NCBI GenBank assembly: GCA_900618425.1
Contig: UZAN01039581.1
Span: forward strand, 1 to 64,000
Reading direction: 5' to 3'
Source: Echinostoma caproni
Lineage: Eukaryota; Platyhelminthes; Trematoda; Plagiorchiida; Echinostomatidae
DNA: 64,000 nucleotides
Both the position numbers and the translations under genes were made by a program. Of this stretch, positions 12,004 to 21,315 are shown piece after piece; the stretch's first letter is position 1, and each line of letters starts with the position of its first letter. The notes beneath the pieces were generated by a model, which saw only the letters and a program-made list of their open reading frames with translations, had not been told where the DNA came from and made no database searches.

Positions 12004-12110
12004 TCTGAGCAGCAGTCTGGTGATCAACCAAATGGCGCGCTTGCTTTTCTCCAACCATGGATCACAGGTTTAAGTTCTATGGGAATGGAGGATTTTGCAA
12101 AATCTAAAGC
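12004..12110 (+). CDS. possible internal exon, unrecognised protein
   Basis: A 107-base stretch bounded by a CAG at 12001-12003 and a strong donor, GTGAGT, at 12111 reads open in one frame. The peptide includes SEQQSGDQPNGALAFLQPW and then ITGLSSMGMEDFAKSKA. Its composition looks more protein-like than the neighbouring AT-rich sequence. The acceptor side is weak because no pyrimidine tract precedes it. I do not recognise the family, and no partner exon was found nearby. Confidence 0.22.
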
Positions 12111-12111
12111 G

Positions 12112-14212
12112 TGAGTATGTATTCGAGAATTTCTGGTTTAATTTCATTTTATTCTGTGTATTTTAAAGGCATCCAATTACCAAGCGTTTCCTAGTCACAA
12201 TATGACCTAACATAATACCTTTGATCCAGGATGAAATGCAACAGAAATGAAGCGAACCGATGAAGAAATATACACAAGTATTTAGGTATGGATTCACCTT
12301 CATTTCTAGGGTGTGATTGAGCAGTTTAGCAGGGAAGAACCGGGATATCAGAGTTAATGGAAATTTTTCTGTGTATCCATATTTTCCCTTCGTATGATTA
12401 ATGGTGTTCGTCGTGTTGTAGTTGCATGATTACAAAAAGCGAAACATCGAGCACTTTACCAATTTTGCGGTACTAAGTAGACAAATGACATTCTATGTTG
12501 TTTGACTTCCGGTCGATCCCGAACCGAATGCATTAGTTTATATCATTCCATTCACCAAGCTGTGAAACGGGAATACGCATCCCCTAAGTTGTTTTTTTCT
12601 TACCATATTCCATCCGAACACACAATGAACTGATTACGACTGTCTCTGGGTAGTGCAGTGCTCAAGTCTTGTGCACAAGAGTATACCAATGCTTTTGTAT
12701 GAAGTTATAGAAACGCCAGGTATGTGACACAAAAATACCATTTCAACCACGCTTGAGAAGATCAATTTACCTACCAGTGGAGGATGGAGGTTTTGATGAA
12801 CGGGTGTTCTAAGGGATTAATTTATCACACGAATAAATTTTCATTTTTGCTCACGATGAGCTCTTAAGATACTGAAATCTGACCTCTCACATTTAACAAA
12901 TTCAGACTTACGGTCTCTGTAAGAACATTTCTGTCTCATTATGTGTGAAATTGAATATTGTATTTTGGGTCATCTACACGGATTGATCCCGGCTATTCTG
13001 GTATATATATATATATATTCATACAGTTTCGAAGGGAGAACAATTTTCTCGGGATCCTAACAACGGATAGAGTGAATTGAACTTTTTCGCACAATAAAGA
13101 ATGTCTGGTTTGGCGGCCAACTTGATAGCCAAAAGCAATTCACATATATGTACATAGTTTGAGTTTAGTTTGAATCCAGTAGGATAAATGAATACAATCG
13201 CTTTATTCTACAAGATTTTAAGCTCAATTTATGTTGCACTCTATCAATCTTTGTTCGAGTGTCTTTTGTGGACAGACACGATCACACTGTATTTAAAAAT
13301 GAATTCTTTGATTTATTACTTTTCGACCGACTATTTAAGGGTTTCATAGTTAATGGATATTTTTATTTTGGAAATTATTGATTAATGCTGAATATTCTGA
13401 TAGATAGTTGCCTCAATCACAAGTAGAACAGAAATAAGTGAATTTCAATGATAATATAAAGCAATTCCAAGTAAACGCATCCGTCAACAACCAATTAGTC
13501 ACCAATCTTGTAGGCTTCATGTCAAGGATGATGCGACTTCCTCAAACCTCCTGGGTCGCTTGTTTATAGAACAAAGAACAGTGGATATTATAACCCAAGT
13601 GTTCTACTAATAACACCCAAATAGAGACGCAATCTTTCTATCANCACAGAATTATTCATTTTCTAACCAAATACTGAACGTAATAGTACTTCATCGAACC
13701 GCATCAATCGTAAGGTAGAAGATTGAAAATGGGCAAAAGTCGCACAGATGTCTGTTTAATAAATTCGCCAGTCAGGTGCTTTGTGCAATATACTTGGGCT
13801 TACCTGTGTTGCGGGATGACCCTGGTAAACTGATTTGCAACTGTGGATCGAGTCTTTGTCTCCGCCAGAACCGTCAACGGGTAGGAGGTTCTTCTCCGAA
13901 GAGGCTAAATGACAATCTGTAAGGTGCTTAAAGAATGCAACCTTCACATGTAGAATATACACAAATCGGTTTGAAATCTGAATACGGGTATTCTTATACA
14001 GTTGACAAATTTTCGGTCAAACTATTTACATGACAGAAGCATGATCGAAAGAAATGAGCAAACGTGGTTAGGAGCTCAGTTAGATATTCAACTTTGATAG
14101 AAATGTTTCCGATGGCAAGTGAATCACGTGTTTACACACAGACGATTCATCTTTTTCGTATTCTGTTTGTAAGGACGATTATTTGACCATCTCTGTTATC
14201 AATATGAATTTT
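12112..14212. other. no gene recognised
   Basis: AT-rich sequence with a short (TA)n run near 13004-13018 and one N at 13644. No gene or mobile element was recognised. Confidence 0.5.
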
Positions 14213-14335
14213 GTCATGTGCAGAACAAATGAATCGAGAAGGAAAAATCTCGGAAGCACTGGACGACAGTTTCAACCTGGATGGGTTTCATCTAAAGCAA
14301 GAAGATCGCAAACTTGGGATCTCACTGATGCAAAG
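14213..14335 (-). mobile_element. hammerhead SINE, family C, copy C7 (partial)
   Basis: On the minus strand this contains a degenerate B-box side, a hammerhead module at about 14256-14300 and the beginning of the family C tail (CCAGTGCTTCCGAG...). The module keeps GATGA, stem II AACC/GGTT around CATCCA, GAAAC, GTC and CAGTGC, but the CTG before the core has become TTA. Stem II is fully paired even though both sides differ from other copies. The plus-strand open frame overlapping it is SINE-derived, not a gene. Confidence 0.65.
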
Positions 14336-15251
14336 CAATGACACTTCCCATTTGACCACAGAGCAGTTAAGTAGATTACACTTTATGATGTGGTTTGTTG
14401 CTGAATGCCCATAACTGTAGGAACCTAAGCCAAAGGTTGCGTTATTTTCTTTTTCTTTATGTTTCCTCAGCTATCAAACAACATTATTTATGTATTTTTC
14501 CGCGTGCAGTATCTTACACCTAATCCATACCGCTATTGATTTCACCGGGGAATAGTAAAGGCAGCCCTAAACATATCGATGAACTGCCATGGTAATTATT
14601 ACTTTGAAAATTTCATAAGCTTTTTCTTGTATAGAATGACAGACTAGAATGGGTAAAACCGCACTCTGGGTTCAAAGGAGCAGCAGCCACGGAAGAATCC
14701 ACTTTCTATCAGACTGTCCGTGGTGGAAAGAGATAGGTATAGGACGCGGAATATGTAATTGTATCTAAATGCTTTTTCAGCAATGTCAATCGCTTTTTAA
14801 TAGTCCAACGTCGCCGTGGAAAATGATGGACCAAAACTGTCTGAAATGCAGACGCCAATGGATCTGATAGTGTCGCATACGGCCATGTGCGCGCACCTAC
14901 CCACACACGTCGCAGAAGATTGGGCTTAAAGTGTTGAGCAGTGATTTGCATGCTGCTCTAGGCGGTTACACACGATGAGCTTATTTCAGACTGATATAAG
15001 CTACTGGCATCTACTGAGCCCCTAAACTCAGTCCCAATTTCGCAATACCCCCGGTTCTATGAGAGCCAGAGGGAAACAATCCTCGATTCCTGAGCTTTAG
15101 TGATCCAAAGTCCAATGAGTTGTATACCCCGCCATCATTTCCAAACAAGCTTTTCATAATTATTTGTATTCAACAATGATAAAAGTGAATAACATATTTC
15201 TTTGTTTTTCTTCTCACTTATTTTCATTTTTACTTTCTTTTACTGAACATA
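14336..15251. other. no gene recognised
   Basis: I saw no recognisable feature. A minus-strand frame at 14709-14951 (80 codons) has no family signature. Confidence 0.5.
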
Positions 15252-15378
15252 CAAAGATACAATTTTCAGTAAGGGGAAACGGCCAATCAATTGGCTGCCA
15301 TTCAGGCGGTGGTGGTGCGATGCGAGCACATCCGCGGTATGATATTTTGGTGACGTTACCGCCGGGTCACCACCAGAA
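15252..15378 (-). mobile_element. tRNA-headed SINE, family B, copy B2
   Basis: Minus-strand reading gives an A-box-like TGGTGACCCGGCGGTAAC, a degraded B box (TGCTCGCATCGCACC) and the closing CCACCGCC of the tRNA-like head. The family tail follows, containing TTGATTGGCCG and CTTACTGAAAATTG. The same head and tail occur in B1 at 28074. No hammerhead module follows this head. Confidence 0.65.
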
Positions 15379-15639
15379 GGAAAGGAAGGAGTCGGTGTTC
15401 TATTTCTATATAGATTGGAGGAGAACAGTGAATGATTTTTAGTCGGTAATTATTTCTTTGTTGATTCTAATAGCTCTAACTTTCTACAAAAAAATAGACT
15501 CATTGCTTTTAAAGGCATCTAATATAGATCAAAGTTTACGATGATTCAAGAACTGCCATGGATTCTCATTTAACTGAAAAATGTTTGCCAGTAAAAAGTA
15601 GGATAAGTGATATTGCTTTGAACCGATCATTCTTTGAGC

Positions 15640-15835
15640 TCCAGCTTCAAGCACAATCCTCGGCCCATTCAATCAGCCATACATCAAAGAAGCACTAAAC
15701 TCGAGTTGCGTTTTATTTAGATCCCATTAATGTATACATTCACTCTACCATCCTGGATTCGAAATCAAGACCCATCACTTAGAAGACGTATGTGTTACTA
15801 TTGTGCCAACCGGCTCACACTGGGGCTGATAAGAA
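15640..15835 (-). mobile_element. hammerhead SINE, family A, copy A3 (old)
   Basis: On the minus strand the copy has the family A head (GAGCCGGTTGGCACAATAG as A-box side, TGATTTCGAATCC as B box), a decayed ribozyme at about 15692-15737 and the tail with GAGGATTGTGC. The ribozyme keeps TTAATGGG and ACTCGAGTTTAGTG, so the stem III palindrome survives while CTG, stem II and GAAA have mutated. Confidence 0.65.
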
Positions 15836-15989
15836 TAGCCAAATCGTCTTTGTTTAGATATCGTCTTTAAAAACAGTCTTTGATTTTTTTAATCTTTGAA
15901 CATGGAACAGTTGCTTGTAATGGACCCTATAGCCATATTGCCATCCGCTTTCATAATGAGGAATGTTTGACACATCGTTCTGTTACTTC

Positions 15990-16855
15990 CTGTTTGAACA
16001 GCAAAACCAAACATTGCACCTTGGTCAACTACCTGAGTTAACTAGATGACCTTCCCACAAGTATCCCTCATCGAGCTGACGAACATGCCCATACCCTCAA
16101 TATAATTCTCATTTTGGTTCCTGCTTTCTCCTCTGATACCTGTACTCTTCCTTCATTTAGCTCATAGCATCATCTTTTTGTTTGTTGCTCCGTCAATTTC
16201 CCTAGCCTATATAAGCAATCCACTTAGAGATACTCATTTTGGCGTTATAACTAAACCAACTGGAACGGTTTTTGCGATTTTAATGGTTTCTTATCCGTGG
16301 GGTGATTGTTGTTCTACCTCGAATGTTTCCAAATCTCTTTGTAACTGCCCCAACTTTATTCTTCAAGGTATGCATCTTTTTATTCCACATTTCTCCAAAC
16401 CCGCGAACCTTAATCTCCAATCTCTCACGTATACGATCGTGTTGTACGCATAAAACGCTCGGTCTTCTGCCACTGGCGCTACTCACCCACTCCCAACTTG
16501 CTTCGTGCAAGCTAGGCTCAAGTACTCGATAATCTTACCGAGAGCCAAAGAGCGCGTCATCTGATGCAAAAAACAATACTTGGTTTCGTCCACCACCGGT
16601 AGCTGAACATTTTAGTTACCTGTCAAAGCAATTTCCCGCAATAACTGTCCTTCTAACGTCCTCCATTTGTAATTCCTTTGGCAATCTTTTATGTCAACCA
16701 CACGAGAAAGCCGATGGTTTTACGTCCGAGTTGCCGATAACTCCACTTTACTCACTGGTACCCATATTCTTCATTTTTTGCTGGCATCTTTTTTCCTTCA
16801 TCATTAAGTACTAAGAAAATCTGTCAAAACCTGATCTCTTCAAAGCAAATAAATC
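15990..16855 (+). mobile_element. jockey-like non-LTR retrotransposon J1, 5' segment (endonuclease and linker)
   Basis: Conceptual translation with stops reads QADEHAHTLN-type endonuclease sequence ahead of SSHH, where SDH is expected, then an RYSFWRYN..NW..FCDF region. It continues with ILQGMHLFIPHFSKP and a region aligned to the linker of jockey-type pol proteins, up to KICQNLISSKQIN. The reading stops at 16855, where an LTR begins, and resumes at 17699 with KPPHPDGIPP, the expected next RT block. The assignment to a jockey-like group is from remembered consensus phrases. Confidence 0.65.
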
Positions 16856-17698
16856 TGTAGTGATCCGGACCTACGAGATGACGCGTACCCGTGGTAATCA
16901 GAATAGTATTGAATATCGGAACACAAGAACCCGTACTGTAATGCTCAGAACTGGATTGGCTCCAACCCGAACTGCGGACAACAATGAAATAAACGAGGAA
17001 TTAATAACAGCAAATGCTTATGTTTATTTATAGAATAAGAGCATGTTTTGTAGAAGGTAATAGGCCAGATCATTGGTTAAAGGACCGGCGTCCAATCGCG
17101 TAACCGTTTACGCAGACGCTTCACATGTACTAACTCGGATGTAATGTTCGCCCGGTGCATCATTGGCCCAACTTCCTGAACGGTGATTGAATGGCATGAA
17201 GCTATACCTGGTCGTGCCAGGATTGCGGTCACGTAAGTCTGGATCGCCACGGTACCCTAGAGTGACGTGTTACAGTTTTTGGTTAAATGCAATCAATCAA
17301 ACTTCACGAGTGATGTCAACAACGCGCGTACGTGTCATTGCCTCTGACTACATACCATAGACAGATTGTATAAGATAATCAGAGACCGTGCGGTCCAGAT
17401 AGAAGTAGAACGATGCCAGGAATACTGGAACGAGATTGATAGAAGCCCAGGTAACCAATGAGCATACTTTGTACTTATTATTTAATCCCAATTATTTCTT
17501 CTAATAAACGAAGTCCTATTTCTGTGGCCTTTTTCCTCCCAGTTCAGTTACGTGGGATATTACGTGCTAGTGCGGTCCAGAGCATACGTGATCCAGTCCG
17601 TGATTGCTAATCCTTGATTCGTATTCCGTGATCCGTATTGCGTGGTTCGTATTCCGAGTTCAGTGCGCACTAATACTACTATTACTACAATCACTACA
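16856..17698 (+). mobile_element. solo LTR inserted in J1
   Basis: The segment begins TGTAGTGAT and ends ATCACTACA, a perfect 9-bp inverted terminus with the TG...CA ends of LTR retrotransposons. Flanking pentamers AAATC and AAACC differ by one base and may be the target duplication. Inside are a TATAAG at about 17368, an AATAAA at about 17499 and a run of short imperfect repeats near the 3' end, consistent with a plus-oriented LTR. No gag, protease, RT or integrase is present, so this is a solo LTR left by recombination. A Ty3/gypsy origin is plausible but unproven. Confidence 0.65.
17585..17665. repeat. short imperfect tandem repeats near the LTR 3' end
   Basis: Variants of CGTGATCC, CGTATTCCG and CGTATTGCG recur about seven times within 80 bases. 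Such repeats are common in LTRs, and no function can be assigned. Confidence 0.5.
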
Positions 17699-18850
17699 AA
17701 ACCACCCCATCCAGACGGTATTCCACCAATCGCCTACAAAATGTGTGCCCCCAAAGTTTGTCCCTGTTTTACCTTTACCTTTACCTGTCTTTTCCTCTAA
17801 CGTTCTACTTCTACAGCCCATTGGAAACACGCGGTGACCTTTCAGGTCCCAAAATTTAAAGACCAATTTTTCTTACATCAGTCAGTTCAAAAGTATTTGA
17901 AACCTAGATCTCCGACCAATTGCTTGCGTTCCTCGAACGTAAAGACAACTGGACGACGTCTGATATGGTTTCTGACAGTGTCGTTCTACCGGCGACATAC
18001 TGACTCCCGCAATCTGGGTCGGATGCACTCGAGAACCTTGAAGAAACACGATTAGTCTGGCTTGATACCTCTAAAGCTTTGGATCGAGTTTGGCACGAAA
18101 GGCTACCGGCGAAACCAATCATGTTCGGGTTCACCCCAGTTCTCGTATCGTGGATATCAAGTTCCCTCAGTAAGCGAACCATCGCCATCTGAATTGTCCG
18201 GACTCTATCCAAACCGTTCCCGTAAATACAAGTGTTCCCTAAGGTTCGACAATTGTACCCATTCTGTTTCTTTTGTTAGCGAATTATCTCCTTTGAAAAC
18301 AGTAGACTCAGTCCATTAATGTTCGGATGATGCCACTCTTCACTGCTCTCACTCCTACTACCATGCCCAAACCAACATAAATCATGACTTTATTTCAGCT
18401 AATTGGCCACTGGTCTCTGATCTCGAATACATCTCCTGGGGCAACGAAATTCATGTTTAGTTCAATGCTTCCCAAACCTCCCTTCGTTCGAAACATAATT
18501 CATTCTCTCCCCATTTAGGTTTTGATTCCACCCAAATGCCTCCCACAAACAGTGTTTCTGTTTTTTGATTACCCAAAGTTTCTTTAATCTGATCTCCTTT
18601 TTTCTTCTTGTGCTATTCACAGGGTTGTTTTTTATCCCGCACCAGACTGTTCTTCCCTCCAGCTCATCTTCTACTTTAAAAACCCAAATCCACCCTGCTC
18701 TTGAATACTGCAGCCATGCATGAGTTGAGCATCGTCTTCTTCTCTTTCCTTCCTTGATCGTGACTTCAGAGGAAGGCCACCAGGTTGATCGGTAATTTTT
18801 CTCAAACCTTTAATCTCCAATCAAAAGTCAATTATCTGGTAGTTGCTTAA
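17699..18850 (+). pseudogene. jockey-like non-LTR retrotransposon J1, 3' segment (reverse transcriptase)
   Basis: RT motifs appear in order across stops and frameshifts. They are HPDGIPPIAYKMCAP (motif 1 block), LDTSKALDRVWHERL with the motif A aspartate at 18064-18066, SWISSSLSKRTIAI, SVP.GSTIVPILFLL (motif B), and CSDDATLHCS with SDD at 18323-18331 in place of the usual A/SDD. ISWGNEIHV.FNAS and ATRLIGNFS follow, both typical of the region after motif C. The copy is clearly dead. It ends where family C SINE copy C1 begins (about 18859). Confidence 0.75.
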
Positions 18851-18858
18851 TGGTCATT

Positions 18859-19207
18859 TTCATGTGAGTAATGCAGGATTTGATTCAATTTCAAAGGGTA
18901 AATTCGTCGTGTATATGTCAAATGAAGCATGGACTGAAAAGCTAGAAAGCACTGGACAGCTGTTTTGACCTGGTTGGGTCTCATTAGCAGTGCGAATCCA
19001 TCGACACAAACTGGGGATCAAACCCGCGACCTCACAGGCAGAACACAAGCCACCGGACAGCTGATCAGACTATTTTCAATTTTCCATTTACACGCTATAA
19101 GACAACACAACTTTTTGAGCTTATTGCGGGCCACGGACCTCATTCATCTCAGCACTAGCCTCCATGGTTGTGACTCGGTTGGAAACATTCACAGCCTGAC
19201 TACTTGG
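18859..19207 (-). mobile_element. hammerhead SINE, family C, copy C1 (long form)
   Basis: On the minus strand a 5' extension of about 140 bases (containing GGAGGCTAGTGCTGA) precedes the tRNA-like head (CCGGTGGC..., B box CGGGTTTGATCCCC). A hammerhead module and a tail ending CATTACTCACATGAA follow. The same 5' extension occurs in C4 at 27.7-28.0 kb, so it belongs to the element. The lack of poly(A) and the fixed 3' end suggest priming on a specific tail sequence. Confidence 0.8.
18949..18993 (-). ncRNA. hammerhead ribozyme motif in C1
   Basis: The minus strand reads GCACTG, CTAATGA, stem II GACC/GGTC around CAACCA, AAAAC, AGCT, GTC, CAGTGC. Stem I is six perfect pairs and stem II four. Two essential core bases are mutated (G to A in CTGATGA, and G to A at the first base of GAAA), so this copy should be inactive. 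The 8-mer ACAGCTGT across stem III is a perfect palindrome. Confidence 0.8.
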
Positions 19208-19338
19208 TTCATGTGAGTAATGAAGGGTTTGATTCAATTTCATCCTGTATATAGCAAATTAAGCACGAAATAAAAAGCTAGGAAACACTGGACAGTTGTT
19301 TCGACCAGGTTAGTTCTCATCAACAGTGCGAATCCATC
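19208..19338 (-). mobile_element. hammerhead SINE, family C, copy C2 (tail plus ribozyme)
   Basis: Starting from its 3' end TTCATGTGAGTAATG (minus-strand end), the copy runs through the family tail and ribozyme and stops just upstream of stem I at GATGGATTCG, lacking the tRNA head. It abuts C1 on one side and the oppositely oriented head C3 on the other. Confidence 0.75.
19286..19328 (-). ncRNA. hammerhead ribozyme motif in C2
   Basis: The minus strand reads CACTG, TTGATGA, GAAC/GGTC (3 of 4 pairs), CGAAAC, AACT, GTC, CAGTG. The second half of the core (GAAA, GTC) is intact. The first core base is T instead of C. Confidence 0.75.
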
Positions 19339-19342
19339 GAAC

Positions 19343-19465
19343 TGTGGCCCGGTGGCCGAGTAGGTAGCATGCTTGCGTTCTGCATGTGAGGTCCCGGGTT
19401 CGATCTCCAATTGGGTCGATATATTCGCACTACTGATGAGACCCAACCAGGTGGAATCAACTGCC
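19343..19465 (+). mobile_element. hammerhead SINE, family C, copy C3 (head only)
   Basis: This is the best tRNA-like head of the family: GGCCCGGTGGCCGAGTAGG (A box TGGCCGAGTAGG) and CCGGGTTCGATCTCC (B box). The core CTGATGA lies at 19433-19439 with stem II ACC/GGT. After GGTGGAATCAACTGCC the homology to the family stops and unrelated sequence follows. That endpoint corresponds to the predicted cleavage position. The copy lies head to head with C2. Confidence 0.75.
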
Positions 19466-21149
19466 ATTTATTTAAGGTTACTGCTTTGATTTTGTTCTTC
19501 GGAGCTTGCCTCGTTAATGTCTCTATCTGTTATTTTTTTGAATCCATTCTGTGCAAAGGTATTAAACCACGTTTATGAAATTTTGCCCACTAGATATCGT
19601 ACTTCTTTATTACTTTAATCCTTTTTCCCCGAAATGCTAAGTTCTGAAACATCCGCATTCTCGGTCACTCAACTTGTAACCTTTTACTCTTTAAATGCAG
19701 AATCAATAAGCTAGATTTTACGTATCCATGATCCCCTGGTCGAGTTCCATCTACCTGACAAGGTTCTCCAGAGGAGGCGAACGAACCAACCACCGGTCAA
19801 CGGTTCATCTGGAACATCTTTGCTGTCTTGCAGTTTTCTCTTGGTTGTGAAAAGGCTAAAGTTCATCCTCGAACAAGGCTTACTCTGGCCTGGGCTACCA
19901 AGTAGTAAAACAGCCCGCAACACAAAATGAACGAAGAACTTTCTCTTACAAACAAATTCGCACTCAGCTTCATTTACTCATAGATAACCGTCTCACTTTC
20001 GAATAGAAATCTTGAAGTAACAATAATCATTCAGTCCTGACGTGTGTTAAGCAACAATGAACTGATGTGACTATCTGTTCGCAAGATGATCACGTGCTTT
20101 TGTTTCATCGATCTTTCTTTTTTTTATGACAGCATCATGTGTTCTGCTCGCTGAACTTATATTTAACGTCGGTAATGAACGTTCAGAACAAATAATTTCT
20201 TCCGTTTCCATAGCCAATTCAGACTCAGCAATGGATTTTTTGTCAGCTGTGGAGAAACATACCAATTTATGAACCATACCTACTGAATCATGTCATTTTT
20301 CACAATTATTTTGATAATGAACGCAACTTCTGCACCTTAGTCGGTAGGTTAGGCTTTTCAAAAGCATATATGGGAGAACTTTGCACGGTGGAGTTACAGA
20401 TTATTAAAAATTCCCTCTCGCACCACTTGCCAGATTGAAATGCATGTGTGTAGAGCCAACACATTCATACATGATGGTAGTAAGCAGATAACCTAAACGT
20501 CGTCTACTTCATTTTACCAAAGCTGCAGTCATTTGACGACTTCAGCCCGATCAGTGCAAACATGTGGTCAGACTTGTCTCGCTGCATGGTAGGAGTGACT
20601 GCCCCGTCCACTCTCTATGGTGAACCGCGGTTGTTCACGTGACCTTTGACCCCACACTACCCATTCGCGTGTTGTGTTTGGTCTAATTACCGTGTTGGTA
20701 TCAGGCACTCGAAACAGTTGAATTAACCTTGCAAAAGTAAGATTTGTCCTCACTGTTCTGAATTTTACTAATGGATGGTTTGTTGAAAATTCACCATTTG
20801 CTTGAACTTGCTAGTGAACAGCTGTCACCGTGACACCTTGAATACCCTTTACCCTATTCGGCAATTCGTTTAATCCCCTGAATCACTGACATACGGAAAA
20901 CAGGGGTATATTCAACGCACTGATTTGATCAGTCATGGTGAACAAGCTTGTTCACGAAAACGCTACTAAGCATAGAAGTGAAAGTTTAGCACCACTAATT
21001 ATTTAACATATAGCATTGTAAAAGCTTGAATATTCCTAACATATAGCATTATGGTTACGAAACAATGGTTTAAAGGGTGAAATACGGTCAATTGTGTCTG
21101 TTTAAAGTATCAAGTTTGGATTATCCCATTCGATTGTTCAGTGATATCA
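19466..21149. other. no gene recognised
   Basis: AT-rich sequence with no identifiable gene or transposon. A minus-strand frame at 19711-19923 has no recognisable motif. Confidence 0.5.
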
Positions 21150-21315
21150 GGCACTCTTGATAGTCTCGGGCTAAGGGTTTGAAGTCATGACCCGCATGTT
21201 CGCGGTTCGAGTCCTGACGGGGACACAAAAGTATGCACTGCTGACGAGTCCCAAACAGAATGATGCAGCTATCCAGTGCTCATTGTCGGTCATCACAAAT
21301 ATTTCCACCGCAATC
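21150..21315 (+). mobile_element. hammerhead SINE, family D, copy D2
   Basis: The tRNA-like head has a good B box (GCGGTTCGAGTCC) and is followed by a GGGACACAAAAGTATG linker, the ribozyme module and a tail with TGTCGGTCATCACAAA, which D1 at 61.5 kb shares. The A-box side is decayed (CTCGGGCTAAGGG). Confidence 0.75.
21235..21279 (+). ncRNA. hammerhead ribozyme motif in D2
   Basis: GCACTG and a perfect CTGACGA core are followed by GTCCCAAACA, the same 5' half as the schistosome hammerhead as I remember it. The 3' half has decayed: the stem II partner GGAC is GAAT, GAAA is GATG, and the cleavage triplet is ATC. Stem I closes with CAGTGC. Confidence 0.75.

Noticed and set aside
14211..14414. 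67-codon frame with an acceptor-like CAG
   Set aside because: The DNA aligns to the family C SINE ribozyme and tail on the opposite strand.
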